Below, piece by piece: positions 13,220 through 23,037 of a stretch of DNA of 64,000 nucleotides; the stretch's first letter is position 1, and the number at the start of each line of letters is the position of its first letter. A program made the translations under genes and the position numbers. Origin of the DNA: Saccopteryx bilineata (Eukaryota > Chordata > Mammalia > Chiroptera > Emballonuridae); the NCBI RefSeq assembly GCF_036850765.1, contig NC_089493.1, positions 219,987,744 to 220,051,743 of the forward strand, given 5' to 3'. The notes under the pieces were generated by a model, which was not told the origin of the DNA, made no database searches, and was given only the letters and a program-made list of their open reading frames with translations.

Positions 13220-13557
13220 CAGAGATTCCTTGAGTTACGGCAGTCTTGACATACGTTTCAAGTTTCTGATGCTTGCTCCCATAAAAACTTTAAAAAATTG
13301 AGATGTGAGTGTTTCGACTTATGCCATTAGCATTGTATTTATGAACTACGTGGGCAAACTAGTTTGGTTGTGTGCAGCTAAGATTATGCAGTATTCTTTT
13401 TCTGTGGCTTTGTTGTGTTTTATGTTCTAGATCATGATTTTATAACTGTGTTAGGATAGGTGAGTGACTTAGGCTAGCATGTATTTTGACTTACACCAAT
13501 TTTCATGTTATGTCACTGTCGTAGAAGAAGAACTGTGCTGTAACCCAGGACCTCCAG
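13220..13557. mobile_element. Non-autonomous Tc1/mariner (Tigger-like) element
   Basis: The left end CAGAGATTCCTTGAGTTACGG and the reverse complement of the right end (CTGGAGGTCCTGGGTTACAG) form imperfect inverted repeats. TA dinucleotides flank both ends (13218-13219 and 13558-13559), as for Tc1/mariner integration. The element is 338 bp with no transposase frame. The assignment to Tigger rather than another TA-targeting family is uncertain. Confidence 0.7.
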
Positions 13558-13559
13558 TA

Positions 13560-14899
13560 TTTATAAATACTGTCAATCATATTTCTGGGCTGCCACTTTT
13601 TGTTCACTACAAAATTATATTTGTATGTGTTTGGCTATTCTAATACATAAGTAATATTTTGCTAGAGTATTACATATATAATATTATAGATTGAGACCAA
13701 TTCAGAAAGTAAGAATCATTTCTCTTCCCAGATATCTCAGAATTCTCTTTCCTAGTAAGGGAAATCCTAGATGCATCATCAGTTTTGGTTCGCTATCAAC
13801 TGGCATTAGGCCTTGGGAGAATCACATAACTTCCTTAGATCTCACATATAAAATGAGACTCTTCATTATTTTACTTATAAAGTTCTATGTCCACACATCT
13901 AATAAATTTGTCATGCTCACAGAATATGATGTTATCATGATAGTATGTGAAATAAGTTTTTATATGCAGATGTTTATAGTTACTAACCTTTAACTACATA
14001 TATACATATTTGTTTTTTCTTGTAGCAACAGAACAATACCCATGATTTTAAAATAAATATATTTTCTTACGTACTTAAAGTCACCAAGTTAAAATAAAAC
14101 TAATAAACTATTAACTGTATTTGGAGTAAAATTAAAGTACCTATGAAGATGTAGGGGTTATTTTCATTTTCCTTACCTGGTCAAACATACCAATCTGTAA
14201 ATAGACAGACTTTTGAGAAGTTTAAATATTTTTTCCTTTTGCAGTTTTTAGAGAGACCGTTTGTTCTGACTTGCACAATGCCATACATTTGACTATCTGT
14301 TGAATTTATCAATGGATTTCTGGCAGGATAAATTACTTTTACCTTAACAAATGCTACTTTTATAGTCACTCTTTTTCAAATTGTCCAAAAGTGTATTTAA
14401 GTCTATAAAGAAACGTATAAAGATTTTTATTGTCTTGTTAATTATTGTCTGTGTTAGTTATTCCCTGTTGATTCTGGATGTTATTTCTGCATTACGACTG
14501 GTCAGTGCACTGTGGTATTGATAGATTCTCTCTTTGAGTGGCTCAGTTATTCTGATATGTATTACGTTTTAAGATGAAAAATTGTTAAATATAACATGAA
14601 GGTATTAATGGCACTTCTGGAAAATAAAGGCACTACTTTAGTAAAGTAAATTGTACACTGATTCTAAGAAGTACTCAAATTTATAATAGATGTCAATATA
14701 GGAGAATAAGTTTCTACTTAGAAAAAATAAAATGATACATATGTATATTTATTAATATATAGGCATGTAAAGTATTTTCCTCTATAGAGTGTTTACATGC
14801 TCACACACAACTTATTACTTTCTAATTCTAGAAACTGATGCCTAAAGTAACTGGATTATAGAAAGTAGTACAACAGAGTAAATTAAAAGAAAGAAAAAC
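13560..14899. other. AT-rich intergenic DNA, nothing recognised
   Basis: The longest open frame (100 codons at 13691-13993) has no recognisable domain, and I do not regard it as a gene. Confidence 0.45.
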
Positions 14900-15115
14900 T
14901 TGGGTTCTAGATTTTTATCCCAGACCTACCATATTTTTTTCTAATCTATGTGACTATGGAATATTATTTATTTTATCTAGTTTCCTTACTTGTAATTTGG
15001 GTATATTAATAATATTCACTCCATATAAGGTTAATATGAAATAATGCATTTTAAATACTTAGCATAAAGACTGGCTCATGTAATGGCATATATAAATAAT
15101 ACAGTTTTAAAATTG
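14900..15115 (+). repeat. MIR relic, plus strand
   Basis: The MIR landmark order is visible: CTATGTGACTATGG (for TGTGACCTTGGG), TTTCCTTACTTGTAATTTGGG, AATATTCACTCC, then an ATACTTAGCATAAAGACTGGC end. It is decayed but ordered. Confidence 0.65.
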
Positions 15116-15879
15116 GACCTTTTTCTTCCTCAAGGCTGAGACCTTTGAGATATTGTGTCAGCTGTTCCAACATTGCAAAGTAAAGTATCTGCATAACTTA
15201 ACTACTTGCAAAGGACGTGGCCTAGGCCCTTAGTTGAGCTAAACACTCAAATCCAAGCTATAAAGAGGTGAAGAAAACACAGTCATTGAAATGACTCCCA
15301 ACTTCACCCTCTGCAGAAGAGATGATATGTCTTTCCCTCACTGAAGAAAAGTTTAACTTAAATTGAATTTGATTTGTGTTACAATAATCTATTCATTAGC
15401 ATAAATAATTCAGGTGCTTGAAGATCTTGGATTCTCAGGAGTTTTAACAATTGTTACAGTTTTCTTTCTGGCCATGTACAAAACCTATACAGAAGGTGGT
15501 CAGATTTAGTCCATTTACAAACATGTTCATTTTCTCTTTATCCATTACTTTCCTAAGATTTAATGTGACACATTAAAAAAACAAAACAAAATCATATGAA
15601 ATACTTCATCATAAATGCCAACCTACAAAAATATTTCTTAACACATTATTTCATGTGGAAATAAATGTAATCGTTCTGCTGAAAACAAATGGAAAACTCA
15701 CAAATGGTGCTTTTCCAGGTGTTTTAAATGAGAATGATAGTGCTGGTAAGTCTGCAGGAAAATTATAGCATGGTAGTGCTAGAGCTGCTAGAGCATTAGA
15801 GCCCAATTTCCCCCCTTTCACATATGTGGAAACTGAGGCCCATTGTCACTCTTCTTGGGTGGCAGTAACTGGTTATTAA
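15116..15879. other. Intergenic DNA, nothing recognised
   Basis: No coding frame and no repeat family that I can name. Confidence 0.45.
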
Positions 15880-16020
15880 CATAGGATTTAGAATCGAAAA
15901 GTAAATTCAGGCATTGACCCTGGCATGAATTTGCTGGCAAATTTGAACAAGTTGCCTAACATCTCCAAGCTTCATATGCTTCGCATGTAAACTGACAATA
16001 ATATAATACCAACTCATAAT
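15880..16020 (+). repeat. MIR relic, plus strand
   Basis: Ordered MIR landmarks: GATTTAGAATCGAAAAGT, AACAAGTTGCCTAACATCTCC, CTTCGCATGTAAACTGACAAT. Confidence 0.55.
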
Positions 16021-16679
16021 TTTTTAAATAAAATAGATGATAATTTTAGCATATATAAATTATTTTAGTATAATTTTTCTTCTTATTTTGTGCTTTAAAT
16101 TTTTACATGATCACCTGCTTAAAGTCAAGGCAGTGAATAAAGTCATAGCCATTTACCTTCCTCTGTGTGACCTCAGCTCAGGGATGACAGCACACATATT
16201 GCCAGCCTAGGGTCAGCCCTTTTGAGTGATTTTTACCATAGCAGGGCTTAGTGCCAGAGCGGAGGAACCAAGAACCACATTACAGCACACAGCCTATGTT
16301 GGGGAAACAACTTGGCTATAGAATGAAGACACTGGAGCTGTTCTAGTTAGCCTCCAAAGTACATTACAAATCCAAGTATGCTTTTAGGAAACCATCAGGA
16401 AACACTATAGCAGGCAAAAATCTGTCAAATAAAAGGAAGTATATAACCTGCCCAAGCACACAGAAACCTGAAACAATGTTTATGGGCAGAAAACTCTAGA
16501 CATGTTGCAGCAACCAGTGTACGTACCCTGCCATCAGACACACTGTAAGCAATGACAAGGATCTGGCTGGCATGATCAGGCTTGAGGAGAAGCACCTTGG
16601 TACTGAGATTCTGGAGTTTCTTTGACTCATGACAAAGAAATTACCATGCTATGTTCTACTGTGATCATGAACTGGGTCC
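16021..16679. other. Left flank of the provirus, nothing recognised
   Basis: Non-coding sequence leading to the provirus. Its last five bases (ggtcc, 16675-16679) are the target duplication repeated at 27646-27650. Confidence 0.5.
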
Positions 16680-16941
16680 TGTTGGAATCCATGGGAGTCT
16701 GAAAGACCAGAGTAACAGGCTTTACTAAAAGGAAGAAAGGAAACAGACTGAGGTAAAACTTTATAGGGCTGGGGATAGCCTCCAGCAAGGGTGTGCTGGT
16801 ATGTTCGGCTTTCTGGAATACTCTTCATTGGGATGATTGACCAGCTTCCTGGAATTCCTTTGTTCAATTGGCGATTGTCCAGTAATTAAGGGTGGGGTCA
16901 GGCAGCCAAGCTGAACAGCAAAAGGGCAGTTTGGGAATTCA
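16680..16941 (-). repeat. 3' LTR of the ERV-F-like provirus
   Basis: On the plus strand it reads TGTTGGAATCCATGGGAG to GGAATTCA, that is TG...CA ends. A TATA-like CTATAAAG is at 16759-16766 on the minus strand. The AATAAA present in the other LTR is mutated here (tttact for tttatt). About 40 bp present in the right LTR are missing. Confidence 0.88.
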
Positions 16942-17346
16942 CATATCTATCATTTCTCAACTCTGTGGTTACATATAAAAGAAAGGAAGTTATTAATTTT
17001 AATAATATATGGTGAGGGGTGATGAGGAGAAAGAGGAGAAAACATTGGAAAATTATTGCTTCTTCTGAAGAGAACTCAAGAAAAGAACCTTGCCATGCCA
17101 TGTTCCTCATCCAGTTAAGGAGGTTGTCAATTTTCATGCTGTGAGGTCTGAACCAGGCAATGTCTCCGAAAACCTGAGTGAGGAAGTAAAAAAATTTTGC
17201 AAGGTAGTAATTGTTAGTTGCTTGCTGCAAGTGCCGATTAAACAGGGTGACATGGTGATATACATGGTCTCCTGGGTGAGCCTCATGAGACGTGCTGGTC
17301 TGGTTCCTCTTGAATGGGAGGACATGTGGAGATTTTTAGAGACAAG
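16942..17346 (-). other. Unassigned internal block beside the 3' LTR
   Basis: This 405-bp block lies between the 3' LTR of the old provirus and the class III insert. A minus-strand frame of 110 codons (16898-17230) crosses into the LTR and has no motif I can name. No clear polypurine tract precedes the LTR. By position it should be env or 3' non-coding sequence, but I cannot show that. Confidence 0.4.
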
Positions 17347-17871
17347 TGTAAAGCCAGGAGCCGCCATCGTGGCCATTCACATGCAAGTTCCCATTGGATT
17401 CGGGCAGACGATAAAGAAATGGCGGAGTCAGAGAATGGGGGGCCATCCTATTTATTGATGTCTCACCAAGACAGGCAAACCACAAAAGAAGACAAGGGAA
17501 AAGCAGAAAACCAGCTCTTCCCATGAAGGGCAAGGGATCAGGGAAGCCCCTGCAATTGTGATAGCAGGAACTGTGTGTCTAAGCTCCTGGTCTGTCCCAC
17601 TTTATAGTGTAGAAAACCAAAATCCCTTAATCCAATATACAAACGAGGAAGTCTCTGATACAAAGTCACTTATCCAAGGCATAATTGGATTCCTCATGAG
17701 AGTGCACCACCCAGATCATACAATCAGTCAAGGGTGTGGGGAAAAGCTTAGTCCCAAAACCAAATCTTAGGCTACAAAGACCTGGCCTGCTTATAGCCTG
17801 TCCCCCACACCCAATATAAGTCACAAGCAAGCAAACATATATATCATATTTACAAACTTATTTGACCAACA
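17347..17871 (-). repeat. 3' LTR of the class III provirus
   Basis: TG...CA ends. On the minus strand TATAAAG lies at 17600-17606 and AATAAA at 17451-17456, in the promoter-then-polyadenylation order expected of U3-R. It also contains an open frame of about 60 codons shared with the 5' LTR. Confidence 0.93.
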
Positions 17872-17884
17872 TTCCACCCCTTTT
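17872..17884 (-). promoter_or_regulatory. Polypurine tract
   Basis: The minus strand reads AAAAGGGGTGGAA directly before the 3' LTR, at the position where the plus-strand DNA primer is made. The single T interrupts an otherwise pure purine run. Confidence 0.8.
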
Positions 17885-18002
17885 GCTCACTTTACAATCT
17901 AAACCACAGGCATCTTCCATGATGGTCACTGTGCAAGGAGTAGGATACATTGCATAAACAGAAATAGTACCAACTACAGCAATAGGATTAACAGATCAAA
18001 AA

Positions 18003-19283
18003 CTATGGGCGAAATGAGAGAGCTGTCAGTGGCACCAAGAGAGGCAAATCTTTTCCCTTTGGCAGAATACAGGCCAGAGTTTTGTCTGCAGACAGCACCG
18101 TAGCTGGCACCAGAGGCCTCCCTGAGCGGGCATACCAAACCTTATTGGCCAATACACCAGCATCTGCTGGTTCTATGTGTAGTAAAATAGGAGAACTCAT
18201 TATTGGCCATAAAGAAATTACAAAGGTGCCCTTCAAAATGCTGTCCCCTTGAGCACTCAAGGGATAATACACTTCTACCTTAGGTGGCCAGGTGCTGGTT
18301 GCCCAAGGAGTTAACTGGAGGTCCACCTCTAACCCCTTTCCCCATGGTGCCAACAAGGCCACCCATCTCAGATGAGGGGCCTGTACAGTCCAGAGCCAAG
18401 TCCATTGAAGCCGTTGTCCTTTAAGAAGGGCTGTTGGAGCAGGTAAGAGCACGTTGCCCTGCTGTCCGAAACCTGGCTTGAGTAAAATGTCCTTGGTGCG
18501 TATCTGCAACTGAATAGGGGCAGCTGTCCGATGCAGGAGGGCCTCTACTGGAGCTGGGCTTCCCCGTCGAGGTCGCTCATTCAAAATCCGAAGTACTGTC
18601 CATAAGCGGAGTGTCCATCCAGTAAGAGAACCGGTACCCCCCTCCTGTCGCAGCCCCTGCTTTAAGAGTCCATTATAACGCTCAATGATACCAGCAGCCT
18701 GGGGGTGGTAGAGAACATGGTACTTCCAGTCCACCCCCAGCTTTTGAGCCCATTGCCTCACCGTTGAACCAGTGAAGTGGGTATCATTGTCACTTTCAAG
18801 GACCAGCGGTCGCCCGTATGCAGCACTCAGGCGGTCCAGAGCCTGTATGACTGCCCTCTGGTCAGGGTTACGAGCGGGGTAAGCAGCAAGCAGCCCGGTG
18901 GCAGTATCTACACAAGTGACTGCATACTGATACCCTTCTGACTTTGGTAAGGGTTCAATGATGTCTATCTGCCATCGTGTCAGTGGGACATGACCCCTCT
19001 GGATCTGTCCAGGTGACACCAATGGTCTCTGAGGGTGTTCCTTGGAACATACTGCACATTGCTCACAGGCTGCAAGTACCTCTGCATAGGACACAGGCAA
19101 GTTCCAAGCCTTAACCGTAGCCCACATAGTTTTTTGTTCTGCATGGAGCAGGCGCCGGTGGAGCCACTGTGCCACATCACCTGCAGGTGCAGTCTCCAAC
19201 CATCGCACCCTTGCCAACGTATCTGCCTCATCATTCCCAGGATGGGCTAGAGGGGCATGCCCTATGACATGATATACTGTCAC
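18003..19283 (-). CDS. pol: Class III ERV pol, RNase H end plus integrase (open)
   Basis: This 426-codon frame is the 3' part of pol, in the same frame as the RT segment and separated from it by a single TGA at 19317-19319. Residues 5-21 finish RNase H (HVIGHAPLAHPGNDEAD). The zinc-binding HHCC region spans about 42-79 (LHRRLLH ... CEQCAVC). The integrase catalytic triad is visible as D107 (RWQIDII), D165 (ESDNDTHF) and E201 (IIERYNG). About 150 C-terminal residues follow, ending just before the polypurine tract region. I see no dUTPase motif and no env. Integrase inserts the viral DNA copy into the genome. All three catalytic residues are kept, although the usual glycine after the second Asp-Asn is Asp. 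The first ATG is only a frame start; the natural product would be cut from Gag-Pol. Confidence 0.9.
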   Translation of the reverse strand: MTVYHVIGHAPLAHPGNDEADTLARVRWLETAPAGDVAQWLHRRLLHAEQKTMWATVKAWNLPVSYAEVLAACEQCAVCSKEHPQRPLVSPGQIQRGHVPLTRWQIDIIEPLPKSEGYQYAVTCVDTATGLLAAYPARNPDQRAVIQALDRLSAAYGRPLVLESDNDTHFTGSTVRQWAQKLGVDWKYHVLYHPQAAGIIERYNGLLKQGLRQEGGTGSLTGWTLRLWTVLRILNERPRRGSPAPVEALLHRTAAPIQLQIRTKDILLKPGFGQQGNVLLPAPTALLKGQRLQWTWLWTVQAPHLRWVALLAPWGKGLEVDLQLTPWATSTWPPKVEVYYPLSAQGDSILKGTFVISLWPIMSSPILLHIEPADAGVLANKVWYARSGRPLVPATVLSADKTLACILPKGKDLPLLVPLTALSFRP

Positions 19284-19316
19284 CTGCTTCTGGTGTCCTA
19301 TTTCCCATAAGTCCTG

Positions 19317-21368
19317 TCACATGGCCTGACCCCATAATGGACGGTGCATTACCATCCACTGGTTAATGTGCCAAGTAGCAATCCAAAGGGTCAGTCCACA
19401 ATAGACAGCCCAACTGTCAGTACAGATCACCAGAGGTGAAGGTTCATTATGGGCAACTAGCCAAACAGCTCTTAATTCTGCCCATTGGCTGCTTTGGCCT
19501 GTACCCGTGTCCATCCAAATAGTCTCAGTGGCCGGATGGAAGGCGATAGCCATCCATTTGGCAGGTTGGCCCCTGCTGGAACCATCAGTATACCAGGCAT
19601 CTTCAGGGATGGGCACCCACCCCTCCTGGTAGGGACTGACCTCAGGTTCTGCCTCCTGAGCCCCAGTTGCACCTGACTCTAAGGTCGCATAGGTGACTGG
19701 ACCCAAGACTTCCTGCAGTTCTGCCCTCAATGGGCTGGTGCTAAGAGCACAGCGTTGTTGCAGATAGGCACCCCACTTGGCCAGGGTAGACATTTGGGCC
19801 ATACCACTACGTGGTTTAGTTGCCCAATCTCTCACCCATCCAGCTATAGGGTATGTTGTTTTGACTGTAACTGGTGTTGTGGTTGTAATACTCTCAGTTG
19901 CCAGGAGGGCAGCATACACAGCTGCCAGCTGCTTTTCTACTAATGAGTAACGAACTTCAGCACCTTTCCACAATTGGGACCAAAATCCAATAGGTTGCCG
20001 TAGGCGCTCTGTCCGCTGCCACAAGCCCCATCCAAACCCCTCCGAGGTTACATGAACATCCAGCTCACAGGGCCTGGCAGGATCAAACACATTCAAGGCC
20101 TGTGCCACCTTGACAGCTCTCTTAGCAGCTGCAAATGAACCTTGCGCCTGCTCAGTCCAATCCCAGCGAACCCCCTTTCGAATAAGGTTGTACAAGGGGC
20201 ATAGTAACTGAGCCAAATGCGGTATAAATGCTCGCCAATACCCCAACAAACCTAAGAATTCCTGTAACTGTTTTACCGTAGTGGGCACGGGGTATGCTTG
20301 AATCTTATCTATAACTGCATCAGGGATAACTTTTGTCTTACCCGACCAGACAACTCCCAAGAATTTAACAGATAACCCAGGTCCTTGTAATTTGTTCTTG
20401 TTAACTGCCCAGCCACACGCTTTCAAATGGGATAGCAGGGTAGGGACTGCTTGCTCCAATTCTGAAAGAGAATCACTAGTTAGCATAATATCATCAATAT
20501 AATGGTACATGCGGACTACCTCTGGCTGTTTCCATTTAGCCAGGTCAGCAGCCACCAGCCCGTGGCACAAGGTGGGGCTATGCAAATAGCCCTGGGGTAA
20601 CACTGTAAAGGTCCATTGTCTCCCTTCCCAACTGAAGGCAAATTGGTCTTGACTCTCTGCGGCTATATCAATAGAGAAAAAAGCATTGGCCAAGTCTGCC
20701 ACAAAGTGGTATGTCCCCAACTCATGGCTTAGCCAATCCATCATGTTAGCTATCGAGGGAACAGCAGCGTGCAAAGGGGGAACAACTTTATTAAGTTCCC
20801 TGTAATCTACTGTCATTCTCCAGGTTCCATCTGCTTTGCACACAGGCCATACTGGGGAGTTGTAAGGACTGTGTGCTGGCCGGATGATCCCCACCTTTTC
20901 TAGTTCAAGGATTGTCCCTGTGACTTCTTCATAACCACCTGGCAGGCGGTACTGCTTGGTGTTAGTCACACGCCGAGGGACGGGTAATTGCAAAGGGGAA
21001 TGTGATGCATGTCCCTGCAATACTGCCTTCACAACACTGATCCGCAGCCGGAACTCCCCAGCTGTAGTTTCCAACCACAGTCCTTGCAAGACATCTACCC
21101 CCAAAATATATTCAGGAATAGGAGATACATACACCTTATATGGCTTAGGAGGCAGTCTCCCTATCCCCAATGGAATAGTTATTGGCTTCACTTGAACAGT
21201 TTGGCCCCCATAACCGTCAATGGCCACTGGGGTCCCAGCAAACCGCTCTGGGTTTCCATAGAGAAGGGAACATTCTGCACCTGTATCCACCAAGGCCAAC
21301 ACCTGTTGTACGTTGGAAGGGGACCAGTGGATAGCCAGTTCCACATGTGGCCTCCGGTCCCCGCCCAT
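19317..21368 (-). CDS. pol: Class III ERV pol: protease, RT, RNase H (one stop)
   Basis: A 683-codon frame. An aspartic protease lies at the start, with the active-site motif LVDTGAECS at residues 27-35. RT follows, with motif A VADLANAFF (about 223-231), LPQGYLHSP (257-265) and the catalytic YIDD at 290-293. RNase H shows D595 (WYTDGSS), E631 (WAELRA) and D651 (CTDSWA). The frame ends at a single TGA (19317-19319) inside RNase H, after which the same frame continues as integrase. The LANAFFSIDIA and QGYLHSP wording is typical of ERV-L. Upstream, the same frame continues into gag across one TAG at 21399-21401. ORF starts here are not natural initiation sites. Confidence 0.92.
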   Translation of the reverse strand: MGGDRRPHVELAIHWSPSNVQQVLALVDTGAECSLLYGNPERFAGTPVAIDGYGGQTVQVKPITIPLGIGRLPPKPYKVYVSPIPEYILGVDVLQGLWLETTAGEFRLRISVVKAVLQGHASHSPLQLPVPRRVTNTKQYRLPGGYEEVTGTILELEKVGIIRPAHSPYNSPVWPVCKADGTWRMTVDYRELNKVVPPLHAAVPSIANMMDWLSHELGTYHFVADLANAFFSIDIAAESQDQFAFSWEGRQWTFTVLPQGYLHSPTLCHGLVAADLAKWKQPEVVRMYHYIDDIMLTSDSLSELEQAVPTLLSHLKACGWAVNKNKLQGPGLSVKFLGVVWSGKTKVIPDAVIDKIQAYPVPTTVKQLQEFLGLLGYWRAFIPHLAQLLCPLYNLIRKGVRWDWTEQAQGSFAAAKRAVKVAQALNVFDPARPCELDVHVTSEGFGWGLWQRTERLRQPIGFWSQLWKGAEVRYSLVEKQLAAVYAALLATESITTTTPVTVKTTYPIAGWVRDWATKPRSGMAQMSTLAKWGAYLQQRCALSTSPLRAELQEVLGPVTYATLESGATGAQEAEPEVSPYQEGWVPIPEDAWYTDGSSRGQPAKWMAIAFHPATETIWMDTGTGQSSQWAELRAVWLVAHNEPSPLVICTDSWAVYCGLTLWIATWHINQWMVMHRPLWGQAM

Positions 21369-21398
21369 CCCTGTTAGATGGGTCCTTCGGCCTTTTTC

Positions 21399-21701
21399 CT
21401 ATTCAAACTGGTACAATGGGTCTTGGGAGTTCCCCTCTCCCTCGGCTGTCTCTATCATATAATCTTGTAACCGAGCTGTGCGCGCACCAAACGTTTTATT
21501 GGTAGCTGCTGGGGCCTTTCGTCTCAGTGGCTGGAACTTCTGTTCTGGTTTAAGCTGCTGCCAAAGCTCCAAAAGAATTTTATTAGACTGGCCATCCAAT
21601 TTCCCCTTATCTGCTCCAGCTGCAATCAAGTCTACCCACATCTGCGTTCGGGTAACCTTTACAGGCCCGTTTCCCTTGTTAGTTGGGGGGGCGGGGAACA
21701 T
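21399..21701 (-). CDS. gag: Class III ERV gag, C-terminal part (shifted frame)
   Basis: About 100 codons in the same frame as pol and one frame away from the main gag frame. The shift falls at a run of seven C (minus strand) near 21688, so an extra base in that homopolymer explains it best. I see no CCHC zinc knuckle. The segment ends at an amber TAG (21399-21401), after which the pol frame continues in phase. That TAG could be a readthrough site as in gammaretroviruses, or just decay; the sequence cannot decide. Confidence 0.75.
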   Translation of the reverse strand: MFPAPPTNKGNGPVKVTRTQMWVDLIAAGADKGKLDGQSNKILLELWQQLKPEQKFQPLRRKAPAATNKTFGARTARLQDYMIETAEGEGNSQDPLYQFE

Positions 21702-22608
21702 AGGCAGCAGCCCTCACTGCTTTATGATCCCGAGCGGCCTCCAGCTCTCCCAAATCTGCTACCATCTGTGTAACTGCATTGATGGGCTGCCCCACATAGG
21801 GGCCCAAGATAGCCACAAGTGACCCAAAAAGGGCTGACGGTGCGCTAGCAAGGACAAATTCCCTCATTTTGGCCGTAAACACTTTCTCGTCTGGCCCACG
21901 AGACCCAGGGTTGAAAACAGCATTCTTCATACCTAGTTCTCGAAGGACCTTTACTAACTCACTGTAGCACTGCCACCGACTCATTGCCCCCGGCAGTTCT
22001 CCAGCATTCTGCCAGACCATACGAATGGCAGCCATCACCCATTCTAATAGGGTATGGTCTCCTGGGTTGCCATGGCAGTTCTGAAGATGCTGCCTCAAGG
22101 AAGAGTGTGTGGTAATGGCGGCCAATTTCTCCATCTCTGTTCCGGAGAGCATGATGCCATCCACCCCTATATCCCATAATTGTAGTAACCAGGCTACCAG
22201 GGATTCAGTAGGTTTCTGCCTAAATTGTGCCCCCAACTCCATCAGCTCTGCCTGGGTATAGGGCCGGACCACAGAGTGTTCCATTACCTGGGCAGGAGGC
22301 TGTGGCTGCCCCTGAGGGACTCTTTGTTGCTGGGTTTTTACCTTCTTGGCGACAACTGGTCGGGCTTTCAGTGTGCGTATGGCAGCTTCAGCCTGAGCCT
22401 TCTCATCCTCAGAAGAGGAGTCGCAAGCGCCTGCTCCCGCTGACTCAAAGCCAATCCACCGGCACGGATGCTGCTGCTCCTTTGGTGACCATTTAGGCTC
22501 CTGTGGCTGCTGGCTTTTGGCCAGAAGCTGAGACACAAGCTCTTGAATCCGCAGTTGTTTCTCCAACAACTGCCGGTGAAGACGTTCAGCTTCCAGGGTA
22601 AACTGCAA
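21679..22608 (-). CDS. gag: Class III ERV gag, main part
   Basis: Gag builds the virus-like particle. This 309-codon frame begins with a charged, Leu/Glu/Arg-rich segment (residues 1-30) that continues a coiled coil from the upstream frame, then a Ser/Glu-rich linker and a Pro/Gln-rich linker. A capsid-like helical domain starts at about residue 120, with YTQAELMELG, LVAWLLQLWDIGVDGIMLS and EMEKLAAITTHSSLRQHL. This wording is of the ERV-L Gag type. Upstream, the same frame is interrupted by one TGA (22639-22641). A related but decayed copy of the capsid segment lies at about 33265-33468 in a class II provirus. Confidence 0.88.
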   Translation of the reverse strand: MQFTLEAERLHRQLLEKQLRIQELVSQLLAKSQQPQEPKWSPKEQQHPCRWIGFESAGAGACDSSSEDEKAQAEAAIRTLKARPVVAKKVKTQQQRVPQGQPQPPAQVMEHSVVRPYTQAELMELGAQFRQKPTESLVAWLLQLWDIGVDGIMLSGTEMEKLAAITTHSSLRQHLQNCHGNPGDHTLLEWVMAAIRMVWQNAGELPGAMSRWQCYSELVKVLRELGMKNAVFNPGSRGPDEKVFTAKMREFVLASAPSALFGSLVAILGPYVGQPINAVTQMVADLGELEAARDHKAVRAAAYVPRPPN

Positions 22609-22641
22609 CTCTCGAACCCGTAATTCCTTTTCCAGTGCTCA

Positions 22642-23037
22642 CTCCAATTCCAGCCTTTTCTGCCGTTCTGTTTGCAATTCATGCTGAAGCTTTTGACCTC
22701 GGGAAGTTTCCTCTTGAGTAAAAAACATGTAGCCCATGGCCCCTAAAAGGACAGCCATGGGGAGCCAGAGCAGCAACCAGTACTCTATCCCACCCATCAA
22801 GGGTGGTGGCTCCATACCAATCTCTGAATCCTGCCGGAAACTACGCCAGTTGTAAGGCCAGGAGCCGCCATCATGGCCATTCACATGCAGGTTCCCATTG
22901 GATTTGGGCAGACAATAAAGAAATGGCGGAGTCAGAGAATGGGGGGCCATCCTATTTATTGATGTCTCACCAAGACAGGCAAACCACAAAAGAAGACAAG
23001 GGAAAAGCAGAAAACCAGCTCTTCCCATGAAGGGCAA
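22642..23037 (-). CDS. LTR-initiated leader frame joined to Gag N-terminus
   Basis: A 132-codon open frame starts at an ATG inside the 5' LTR (23037), runs through the LTR end, the primer site and the leader, and ends at the TGA at 22639-22641, in the same frame as gag. Its first 23 residues are signal-peptide-like (MGRAGFLLFPCLLLWFACLG). A second hydrophobic run, WLLLWLPMAVLLGAMGYMFF, lies at about 87-106 and is followed by a Lys/Glu/Gln coiled-coil segment leading into Gag. A more conventional gag start would be the ATG at 22815. The TATA at 23104-23110 places the mRNA start near 23075, so the upstream ATG would be transcribed. Whether it is used is unknown. Confidence 0.55.
22826..22848 (-). 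promoter_or_regulatory. Primer binding site, serine-tRNA-like
   Basis: Two bases inside the 5' LTR end, the minus strand reads TGGCGTAGT, then TTC, then CGGCAGGATTC. Without the three bases TTC this matches the 3' end of tRNA-Ser (AGA/UGA type) as I know it. A serine primer characterises the ERV-S group, an ERV-L relative. The three extra bases would bulge out of the duplex. Confidence 0.6.

Noticed and set aside
22227..22496. Plus-strand frames opposite class III gag
   Set aside because: They are shadows of the minus-strand gag frame, with no independent motif.
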